The notes beneath the pieces are model-generated. The model did no database searches, had not been told where the DNA came from, and saw only the letters and a program-made list of their open reading frames with translations. Below are positions 1 to 5,457 of a DNA stretch of 20,054 nucleotides, piece after piece; the stretch's first letter is position 1, and each line of letters starts with the position of its first letter. The stretch covers positions 1-20,054 of the forward strand of contig JBEPVA010000052.1 in NCBI GenBank assembly GCA_041691295.1. Reading direction: 5' to 3'. The position numbers and the translations under genes were made by a program. The DNA comes from DATEHG01 sp041691295 (GTDB taxonomy: Bacteria > Gemmatimonadota > Gemmatimonadetes > Gemmatimonadales > GWC2-71-9).

Positions 1-64
1 GTCGGAACGTCGGAACGTCGGAACGTCGGAACGTCGGAACGTCGGAACGTCGGAACGTCGGAAG
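1..64. repeat. 8-bp tandem repeat array (GTCGGAAC)n
   Basis: Seven exact head-to-tail copies of GTCGGAAC occupy 1-56, followed by an eighth copy with a final G (57-64). The array starts at the window edge, so its full length is unknown. There are no spacers, so it is not CRISPR. It lies downstream of the minus-strand DUF4097 gene, in DNA where no gene is supported. Such arrays can change copy number by slippage; any function is unknown. Confidence 0.95.
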
Positions 65-102
65 GGATACGCCTTGAGTGTCGACGCGCGGAATTAGTTT
101 CG

Positions 103-157
103 GTCCGCCTGTCCGCCTGTCCGCCTGTCCGCCTGTCCGCCTGTCCGCCTGTCCGCC
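103..157. repeat. 8-bp tandem repeat array (GTCCGCCT)n abutting a stop codon
   Basis: Six exact copies of GTCCGCCT fill 103-150 and a seventh partial copy (GTCCGCC) fills 151-157. The next base, 158, is the last base of the TAG stop of the minus-strand DUF4097 gene. Read on that strand, the mRNA passes directly from the stop codon into (AGGCGGAC)-type repeats. The unit is unrelated in sequence to the array at 1-64, although both have a period of 8. The 65-102 spacer shows nothing recognisable. Confidence 0.95.
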
Positions 158-1036
158 CTATTTCCGTGCCCCCAGCGTCTCCTGCTTCAGCAGCGTTACC
201 GTGCCCTTAAAATTCCTCACCGTCACCCTGGCCCGGCCATCGCCGATTGTAAATCTGGTATTGCCCTTGAGGGTACGCGGAGTCTTGCCGCTCAGCTTGT
301 CCTCGATCGTGCCGCCGAAGGTCTCGATGTCATAGGTGGCGCCCAGACCGGGTGCCATCCGGAGATCGAGATCGCCGCTGTGGCTCTGCAGTTCGAGTGT
401 GCCGCCCGCCGTCAGCGGTCCCTTGTAGGAGACATTGCCGGACAGCGACTCGAAGCGGCCACGACTGAGTGGCCCGGTGAGTCCGATGAACAGCGGTCCA
501 CCAACCGAAGTGGCCACCGCGGTGGCCATACTGCCTCGCAACACCACAGTGCCACTGCCGCCATGTACGGTGGCGTTTACCGCGTCGGCGGCGAGTTCGA
601 TGTTGCCTTCCAGTGATTCGGCGGTGGCACGGGTCAGGGTGCCGCCGATTCGGAGCCGTCCCGAGACGGTGAGTGCGGTCACGCTACCGGCCAGTTCATC
701 GGCGTCGATTTCCCCGGTCGCGGTCCGGATCCAGAGCCGGCAGTGCCGTGGCACTTTGAGTTCGAGATCGGCGGCCGCAGTCGAGCTGCCGCCAATGCTC
801 AGTTGCAGATCGCCGGCGGCGCCGGTGAACAGCAGTTGCTGGGCGCCATCTCCCAGCGTGGTCGTGACACTCACGCTGTCCCGGTCCCAGCCGGTGACCC
901 GTACCGCACCAACCTGGTTCTCGATCCGGATGGCCGCATCGGACTGCGCCGCTCGACCGACGGTCTGGCGTTGCTGCGCCGGCAGCGAGAGCGCGCCGAG
1001 CAGGGGGACCAGGCCGAGCGACAGGGCGCGCATCAT
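158..1036 (-). CDS. Exported DUF4097 family beta-strand repeat protein
   Basis: The gene encodes about 292 residues. The N-terminus (MMRALSLGLVPLLGALSLPAQQ region) is a signal peptide, so the protein should be periplasmic or outer-surface. The rest is a run of short Gly/Ser/Thr-rich beta strands with alternating small residues, as in DUF4097 (putative adhesin, YvlB/LiaG-like) proteins. No enzymatic motif is seen. It ends the minus-strand operon sigma, anti-sigma, DUF4097. The start ATG (1034-1036) overlaps the upstream stop as TGATG, and no Shine-Dalgarno is visible, so translational coupling is likely. A TTG one codon upstream (1037-1039) would add one residue. Its C-terminal 80 residues align well with the plus-strand DUF4097 protein at 3683 (shared AGG, SH-G, TF-G-E and FT-G-G-A positions). 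Family is fairly sure; function is unknown, with an envelope-stress output inferred from context. Confidence 0.85.
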   Translation of the reverse strand: MMRALSLGLVPLLGALSLPAQQRQTVGRAAQSDAAIRIENQVGAVRVTGWDRDSVSVTTTLGDGAQQLLFTGAAGDLQLSIGGSSTAAADLELKVPRHCRLWIRTATGEIDADELAGSVTALTVSGRLRIGGTLTRATAESLEGNIELAADAVNATVHGGSGTVVLRGSMATAVATSVGGPLFIGLTGPLSRGRFESLSGNVSYKGPLTAGGTLELQSHSGDLDLRMAPGLGATYDIETFGGTIEDKLSGKTPRTLKGNTRFTIGDGRARVTVRNFKGTVTLLKQETLGARK

Positions 1037-1671
1037 CAACTGGGCCGGGCCACGCGCCGGGCCTGTTCGAGCAGTTCGAGCCGCTGCTGGTAGCGGGCCT
1101 GCAGCATCCGCTCGACTGATTCGTCGGTGGCGTGACCCGCCAGCGCCGCCTGCGATTCCTGGATGGCGGCGTCGATGAGCCTGAGCTGGGTCGCGATCAG
1201 TTCTCTGGTCGGAGCCGGAAGCGATGCCTCCAACTGATGGACCTGCTGCATCAGCCTGGCCAGCACGACCGACTGGTCGTGGGCGCCAGCCGGAACACTG
1301 AGCGGAGCGGGGTCGCCACTGGCAAAGCGGTCCGATGGTGCTCTGTGGTTGATCCAGAGTGCAGTGAGTCCGGCCGAGATCATCATCAGCGTGACGGCCG
1401 CGGCGGCAAGAGCCATTGGCCGCATCCGAATCTCGGACCGGTACAGCTTGGGATCAAGCCGGGACGCGATCCCGCTCCAGAGCGTGTCTGGTGGATCGAC
1501 AGCTCGAGGCAGCGCCGAGACTTCGGCAGCGAGAGCCCGCAGCCACTCGAGTTCCCCCTGGCAGCGGGGACAGCCGGCCAGGTGGCTCTCGACGCCCGCC
1601 CGGTCTGACTCGGCCAGAGTGCCGTCGGCGTACGCCGACACTCGATCGGGTGAAACAAAGCAGTCGCTCAT
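1036..1671 (-). CDS. Transmembrane zinc-finger anti-sigma factor
   Basis: The product has 211 residues. The N-terminal cytoplasmic part carries a zf-HC2 type H-x3-C-x2-C motif (His30, Cys34, Cys37, in SHLAGCPRC), the zinc-binding anti-sigma signature that holds ECF sigma factors inactive. One membrane helix follows at about residues 86-107, then a helical periplasmic part rich in Leu, Gln and Ala (about 130-211). The start ATG (1669-1671) overlaps the sigma stop as ATGA, so it is co-translated with the ECF sigma gene and is presumably its cognate regulator. The periplasmic segment shares L-x2-ID-x-AI-x-E-x-Q-x-AL with the plus-strand anti-sigma at 2973, so the two are paralogues. The signal sensed is unknown. 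Confidence 0.92.
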   Translation of the reverse strand: MSDCFVSPDRVSAYADGTLAESDRAGVESHLAGCPRCQGELEWLRALAAEVSALPRAVDPPDTLWSGIASRLDPKLYRSEIRMRPMALAAAAVTLMMISAGLTALWINHRAPSDRFASGDPAPLSVPAGAHDQSVVLARLMQQVHQLEASLPAPTRELIATQLRLIDAAIQESQAALAGHATDESVERMLQARYQQRLELLEQARRVARPS

Positions 1672-2189
1672 CGGTTCAGACTTTCCTTGAGCAGTCGGCG
1701 GGCGCGGTGCAGCTGCGCCTTGGAGGTGCCGACCGCGATTCCAGCCAGCCCGGCGATCTCTTCATGCTGAAATCCCTCGACATCGTGCAGCACGAAGACT
1801 TGTCGGGCCCCGGGCGGCAGGCGGGCGATGGCCTGGTCGAGGTCGATCGGCGGCGGTCCGGTCGAACGGGCTGGCGGATCGTACTGATCGAGATCCTCGG
1901 CGCTCTCGTGACGCAGGCGCCGGCTTCGGGCTCGGAACCGGCTCAGCACGACGTTAACGGCCACCCGGTGCAGCCAGGTCCCGAAACTGCTCACGCCCCG
2001 AAAGCTCCCCAGCTGCCGCCAGACCTGGATGAAGACATCCTGGGTGAGTTCCTCCGCCTGACCCCTGTCCCCTGCGAGCCGCAGACAGATGGCGAAGACC
2101 CGGCCCGCGTGCGCCAGGTACAGCGCCCGAAAGGCCTCCGCATCGCCCGCACGGGCCAGGCGGATCTGCGCGTCTTCGGTTTGGGTCAC
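1668..2189 (-). CDS. RNA polymerase ECF-type sigma-70 factor
   Basis: This is a 173-residue sigma-70 family protein of the extracytoplasmic function class. Region 2 lies at about residues 17-88 (FRALYLAHAGR, then ELTQDVFIQVW, then FGTWLHRVAVN). Region 4, with its helix-turn-helix, lies at about 115-170 (LPPGARQVFVLHDVEGF, HEEIAGLAG, GTSKAQLHRAR). The frame stays open upstream to a GTG at 2327, but those 46 extra residues are non-conserved and cover a degenerate 7-bp repeat. The GTG at 2187-2189, just before region 2, gives a normal ECF length, so I chose it; neither start has a clear ribosome binding site. It heads the operon with its anti-sigma and DUF4097 gene, and is divergent from a close paralogue at 2393. 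It probably autoregulates this operon, which is inference from the family. Confidence 0.9.
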   Translation of the reverse strand: MTQTEDAQIRLARAGDAEAFRALYLAHAGRVFAICLRLAGDRGQAEELTQDVFIQVWRQLGSFRGVSSFGTWLHRVAVNVVLSRFRARSRRLRHESAEDLDQYDPPARSTGPPPIDLDQAIARLPPGARQVFVLHDVEGFQHEEIAGLAGIAVGTSKAQLHRARRLLKESLNR

Positions 2190-2392
2190 TGGGGTCAGAT
2201 GCCGGTGGGAAGCTTTAGGTTTAAAGGTGCACGGTTCGTGGGCTCCCGGTTCGGGTATTCTGGACCGTGAACCGTTTACCGTGAACCCTCTGGTACTACG
2301 CCTGTCGTCCTGGAATATTCTGCCCACCGGCCCCCCGGCCCCCCCTTATTCTTTCCAACCATGGATGGGGCTGCCCTGTCCAAGTCGCCGTA
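2190..2392. promoter_or_regulatory. Divergent control region between two ECF sigma operons
   Basis: About 200 bases separate the two sigma genes, so both operon promoters should lie here. I could not assign convincing -35/-10 elements. Visible structure: a degenerate heptamer array at 2264-2287, a doubled GGCCCCCC motif at 2329-2345, two copies of TATTCTG (around 2256 and 2315), and a 10-codon open frame at 2361-2393 that ends on the start codon of the plus-strand sigma gene. Confidence 0.6.
2264..2287. repeat. Degenerate 7-bp tandem repeat (ACCGTGA/ACCGTTT)
   Basis: The stretch reads ACCGTGA, ACCGTTT, ACCGTGA, ACC: three heptamer units and a partial fourth. Related ACGGTTC-like words occur just upstream at about 2231-2251. 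A period of 7 is not a multiple of 3 and fits non-coding DNA, which supports the shorter start chosen for the minus-strand sigma gene. Confidence 0.7.
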
Positions 2393-2393
2393 A
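2361..2393 (+). CDS. Possible 10-codon leader peptide before ECF sigma
   Basis: An ATG at 2361 opens a ten-codon frame (MDGAALSKSP) whose TAA stop (2391-2393) shares its last base with the ATG of the sigma gene, giving TAATG. The sigma gene has no evident Shine-Dalgarno, so translation of this short frame could deliver ribosomes to the sigma start. The leader has no clear ribosome binding site either (a pyrimidine-rich stretch precedes it), so it may be chance. Confidence 0.3.
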   Translation: MDGAALSKSP

Positions 2394-2965
2394 TGAACCC
2401 TTACCTGGAATCACGCACCCTGACCGCACCGCACGGCATCGCCCCGGCCACATCGGATACGGCGGACGCACTCCTCGCGGCGAGTGGTGATACCACCGCG
2501 TTCGAGCGGCTGTATCGCAAGCACGGGCCAAGAATCCACGCGCTTGCCTGCCGAATGCTCGATCCTGAAGAAGCCGATGATGCGGTGCAGGACATTTTCA
2601 TCCGGGTCTGGGACAAGTTGGGCACGTTCCGCGGCGAGTCAGCGTTCGGCACCTGGCTCCACCGGCTGGCGGTCAACGTGATGCTGGGCCGTCGCAGCAC
2701 GCTGCGGTGGCGGTGGCGCCGACGGCACGAGAACGAGGGCGCGGTGGAAATGCTGCCCGCGCCGACCGAACGACCGGGACAGGCGCTGGATTTTCGCGGC
2801 GCCGTGGGCCAGCTCCCTGAAGGGGCCCGGCAGGTCTTCATCCTGCATGATGTGGAAGGTTTCCGCCATGAGGAGATCGGCGGAATGCTGGGGATCACTA
2901 CCGGCACCTCGAAATCACAACTGCACCGCGCCCGGATGGCGCTGCGCAGATATCTGGACCGCTGA
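2393..2965 (+). CDS. RNA polymerase ECF-type sigma-70 factor
   Basis: The protein has 190 residues. After a roughly 30-residue variable N-terminus, region 2 spans about 35-100 (FERLYRKHGPRIHAL, DAVQDIFIRVWDKLG, FGTWLHRLAVNVML). Region 4 spans about 130-187 (LPEGARQVFILHDVEGF, HEEIGGMLGI, GTSKSQLHRAR). It should direct RNA polymerase to its own regulon, probably including this operon. It is a close paralogue of the minus-strand sigma factor: the region 4 blocks differ at only a few positions. The anti-sigma gene follows 7 bases after its stop. The start ATG lacks a clear ribosome binding site and overlaps the stop of a short upstream frame. An Arg/Trp-rich linker (about 100-111) joins regions 2 and 4. 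Confidence 0.93.
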   Translation: MNPYLESRTLTAPHGIAPATSDTADALLAASGDTTAFERLYRKHGPRIHALACRMLDPEEADDAVQDIFIRVWDKLGTFRGESAFGTWLHRLAVNVMLGRRSTLRWRWRRRHENEGAVEMLPAPTERPGQALDFRGAVGQLPEGARQVFILHDVEGFRHEEIGGMLGITTGTSKSQLHRARMALRRYLDR

Positions 2966-2972
2966 GGGGCAT

Positions 2973-3662
2973 ATGACCGATCGATTCACCGAACTGCTGT
3001 CGGCCTATCTCGATGACGAACTTCCGGCCGATGCCAGGACCGAGGTCGAGGAGCATCTGGCTGAGTGCGCCGAGTGTCGGACCACGCTGGACGAGCTGCA
3101 GGGGGTACTGAGCCGGGCCCGGGCGCTGAGCGGCGATCACTCCGGCTCCGACCAGTGGCAGTTGATCTCGGCGCTGATCCAGAAGCCGGCCATCGGTGGC
3201 AATGCCGTGCGGCGCCGGGTCAACCTGTCCTGGCCGCAGCTGGCCACGGCGGCCATCGTGCTGATCGCGCTGGGCGCTGCCATTCCGTGGCTGGTGGTGC
3301 CGCGGCCCAAGCACCAGACGGTGGCCAGCACCGGGACAGCGACGACTCCGGGCCCCACGATCATCGCCGATCCGCGTGAGGTCCACGCGGTGGTGGCCGG
3401 ACTGACGGCCAGCAAGGACTACGACGATGCGGTGCAGGATCTCCAGTCGGTCCTGGACCAGCATCGCAGCAAGCTCGACAGCGCCACCGTGAAGGTCCTG
3501 GAACGGAGCCTGGCCAAGATTGATCGGGCCATCGGCGAGGCGCAAAAGGCGCTGGCCTCCGATCCCGGCAATGCCTATCTGAGCGGACACCTGGCCCGGA
3601 CCCGGGTCCGCAAACTCGACTTGTTGCGCCACGCGGCGGCCCTGACGGCCGCCCGCAGCTGA
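2973..3662 (+). CDS. Transmembrane zinc-finger anti-sigma factor
   Basis: The product has 229 residues. The start ATG at 2973 has a good Shine-Dalgarno (GAGGGG, 2964-2969) that overlaps the end of the sigma gene; the frame is open further upstream, but those codons overlap sigma region 4. The N-terminal zf-HC2 motif is H28-x3-C32-x2-C35 (EEHLAECAEC). A membrane helix lies at about 88-109 (ATAAIVLIALGAAIPWLVV). The periplasmic part contains a helical segment (about 140-229) with LAKIDRAIGEAQKAL, matching the corresponding segment of the minus-strand anti-sigma. It presumably sequesters the upstream sigma factor at the membrane. Release by proteolysis or conformational change is known for the family and is not shown here. 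Confidence 0.93.
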   Translation: MTDRFTELLSAYLDDELPADARTEVEEHLAECAECRTTLDELQGVLSRARALSGDHSGSDQWQLISALIQKPAIGGNAVRRRVNLSWPQLATAAIVLIALGAAIPWLVVPRPKHQTVASTGTATTPGPTIIADPREVHAVVAGLTASKDYDDAVQDLQSVLDQHRSKLDSATVKVLERSLAKIDRAIGEAQKALASDPGNAYLSGHLARTRVRKLDLLRHAAALTAARS

Positions 3663-3682
3663 CCTGAAAGGAAGTTGGAATC

Positions 3683-4537
3683 ATGCTGATCCTGATTGCG
3701 CTGGCACTGGCCGGCGCACCGCTCACCACCGATGGTGATACGACCGTGCAGGTCCAGGCCGGGTCGCGGCTGGAACTCAACCAGATTGAAGGCAATATCA
3801 CCGTCAAGACGTGGACCCGGTCCGCGGTCCAGGTTCGGGCCCCGGGTGGCCACGATGTCCAGCTGCGCGTCGAGACGTCGGGGCGCCGGGTCACGGTTGA
3901 AGCCCAGGAGGATGAAGGCGGCCCGTACGACGGAGATCTCGAGCTGACCGTGCCGGCCGACATGATCCTGAACATCAACAGCCAGTCGGGCAGCGTGACG
4001 GTGACCGGCACCAAGGCGGAGCTCGATATCGAGACGGTGGAGGGGGATATCGAGGTCGAGGGCGGGTCCGGCGTGGTCACCCTCCATACTACCGACGGCA
4101 CCATCCAGCTCACCGGCGCCAGCGGGCGGATCGAGCTCAACTCGGTGGACGGCGAGATCACCGGCCGCGACCTGGTCGGCGAGATCAGGGCCGAGAGTGT
4201 CGATGGTGCGGTGACGCTCGAGAATGTCACGGCATCGGGGATCGAGGCCTCCACGGTGGATGGGGCGGTGGTGGTGTCGGGCACCCTCAAGGCCGGTGGC
4301 CGCTACCACCTGAGCTCGCATGATGGCGGGGTGATCCTGGCCATTCCGGCGCTCGATGCCACCGTATCGGTGTCCACCTTCAGCGGCAGCTTCGAATCTG
4401 ATTTTCCAGTGACCCTGACCAGCACCCGCGGCGGCAAGCGGATGAGCTTCACCGTGGGCAGCGGGGCCGCCAGCATTGACCTTGAATCCTTCGACGGCGT
4501 GATTCGTATCGAGCGCCGCAGCAGCTCCCGGCACTAG
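3683..4537 (+). CDS. Exported DUF4097 family beta-strand repeat protein
   Basis: The product has 284 residues. A short signal peptide (MLILIALALAGAPL) is followed by a mature protein made of repeating beta strands, such as SGSVTVTG, VEGDIEVEGG, TDGTIQLTG, VDGEITG, VDGAVTL and VDGAVVVSG. The recurrent 'xVDGx/xSGx' turns at intervals of roughly 18-21 residues suggest a stacked beta-solenoid, as in DUF4097 (putative adhesin). A Shine-Dalgarno (AAAGGAAG, about 3667-3674) precedes the ATG. It lies 20 bases after the anti-sigma stop, in the same operon. It is paralogous to the minus-strand DUF4097 protein (158-1036), with the C-terminal third most similar. There are no catalytic residues; an envelope-associated structural or sensing role is inferred. 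Confidence 0.87.
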   Translation: MLILIALALAGAPLTTDGDTTVQVQAGSRLELNQIEGNITVKTWTRSAVQVRAPGGHDVQLRVETSGRRVTVEAQEDEGGPYDGDLELTVPADMILNINSQSGSVTVTGTKAELDIETVEGDIEVEGGSGVVTLHTTDGTIQLTGASGRIELNSVDGEITGRDLVGEIRAESVDGAVTLENVTASGIEASTVDGAVVVSGTLKAGGRYHLSSHDGGVILAIPALDATVSVSTFSGSFESDFPVTLTSTRGGKRMSFTVGSGAASIDLESFDGVIRIERRSSSRH

Positions 4538-4563
4538 TCGCCGGGATTCACACTTCGAGTCCC

Positions 4564-4575
4564 GAGAGGCCTCTC
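4564..4575. promoter_or_regulatory. Perfect 12-bp palindrome over the ribosome binding site of the second DUF4097 gene
   Basis: GAGAGGCCTCTC is a perfect palindrome that ends on the base before the ATG at 4576. Its left half, GAGAGG, is the only Shine-Dalgarno-like sequence for this gene. The spacing between GAGAGG and the ATG is 6 bases. It could be a protein-binding site or modulate translation, or be coincidence. Confidence 0.45.
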
Positions 4576-5346
4576 ATGATCGTGCTTGCACTGTCGGCGC
4601 TGCTCGCCGCCCCCGCGCCGGCCCCCCGGCCACTGGCCGACGACTTTCACTGGAAGAAGAAGCTGGCCTCCGGCCAGACGATTCACATCGAGGGCATCAA
4701 CGGCAGCGTCCGGGCCACCGGCAGTTCCGGCTCCGAAGTGGAAGTCTCCGCCATCAAGAAGGCCCGCCGCGGCAATCCGGACCTGGTCAAGATCGAAGTG
4801 GTCGAGGGCAGCGACGGAGTCACGATCTGCGCAGTGTGGCCCAACAAGCGCGGTGAGACCGGCCATTGCGATGACCACCACCACGACGAGGGCAATAACA
4901 AGGAAACCGACGACGTCAGCGTGGAATTCACCATTGCGGTGCCGGCCGGGATCAAGTTCGATGGCTCGACCGTTAATGGAGAAGTGAGCGCCATCGGTCT
5001 TGACGAGGACGCCACGGTCAGCACGGTCAACGGCTCAGCCGAGGTGTCGACCAAGGGACGGGCGCACGCCACGACGGTCAACGGCCAGGTCCGCGCCACG
5101 ATGGGGAAGGCCCTCGATTCCGACGCTGATTTCTCGACCGTCAACGGCGGGATTACCCTGACCATGCCGGCCGACCTGGCCTGTGAAATCAGGGCCGGGA
5201 CCGTCAACGGTTCGATCGACAGCGATTTTCCGATCACGATGTCCGGCAAGATGAGTCCTACCAGCCTGCGCGGCAGTATCGGGTCGGGTGGTCACTTGCT
5301 CAAATTGAGTACAGTCAACGGCAGCATCCGCCTGCGCAAATCCTGA
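4576..5346 (+). CDS. Exported DUF4097 protein with TVNG rung repeats
   Basis: The product has 256 residues. The signal peptide (about 1-17) ends in an Ala/Pro-rich stretch. The motif TVNG recurs six times, plus one INGS near residue 41, with spacing of 17-21 residues in the central part. Each is followed by a short beta strand, so the chain probably folds as a regular beta-solenoid. A His/Asp/Cys-rich insertion at about 96-105 (GHCDDHHHDEG) interrupts the repeats and looks able to bind metal. It follows the previous DUF4097 gene by 38 bases and closes the operon before a strong hairpin. DUF4097 membership is fairly sure; role unknown. It has no counterpart in the minus-strand arm. Confidence 0.87.
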   Translation: MIVLALSALLAAPAPAPRPLADDFHWKKKLASGQTIHIEGINGSVRATGSSGSEVEVSAIKKARRGNPDLVKIEVVEGSDGVTICAVWPNKRGETGHCDDHHHDEGNNKETDDVSVEFTIAVPAGIKFDGSTVNGEVSAIGLDEDATVSTVNGSAEVSTKGRAHATTVNGQVRATMGKALDSDADFSTVNGGITLTMPADLACEIRAGTVNGSIDSDFPITMSGKMSPTSLRGSIGSGGHLLKLSTVNGSIRLRKS

Positions 5347-5351
5347 ACGAC

Positions 5352-5380
5352 GCGGCGGCGGGCCAAAAGCCTGCCGCCGC
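5352..5380 (+). terminator. Hairpin terminator after the sigma/DUF4097 operon
   Basis: A 12-bp G/C-rich stem (5352-5363 paired with 5369-5380, one G-U pair) closes a CAAAA loop, starting 5 bases after the stop codon. The downstream TTCACTT tract is only partly T-rich, so termination strength is uncertain, but position and stem fit an intrinsic terminator separating this operon from the kinase gene. Confidence 0.75.
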
Positions 5381-5457
5381 TTCACTTGCGGCCCTCACAG
5401 CGGTGGGGTAATTCTCACCCATTCCATTGGTGTGAGGCTGTCATCCCTGAAGAATTG

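Noticed and set aside
1..157. CRISPR array
   Set aside because: The units are 7-8 bp and head to tail with no spacers, and no cas genes are in the window.
2190..2327. Longer start (GTG at 2327) for the minus-strand sigma factor
   Set aside because: The additional 46 residues are not sigma-like, span a 7-bp repeat, and would make the protein longer than usual. The GTG at 2189 lies just before region 2.
3361..4534. Long minus-strand frames opposite the DUF4097 gene
   Set aside because: They are Ser/Pro/Thr- or Arg/Ala/Gly-rich shadows produced by the repeated beta-strand codons; no domain and no plausible start.
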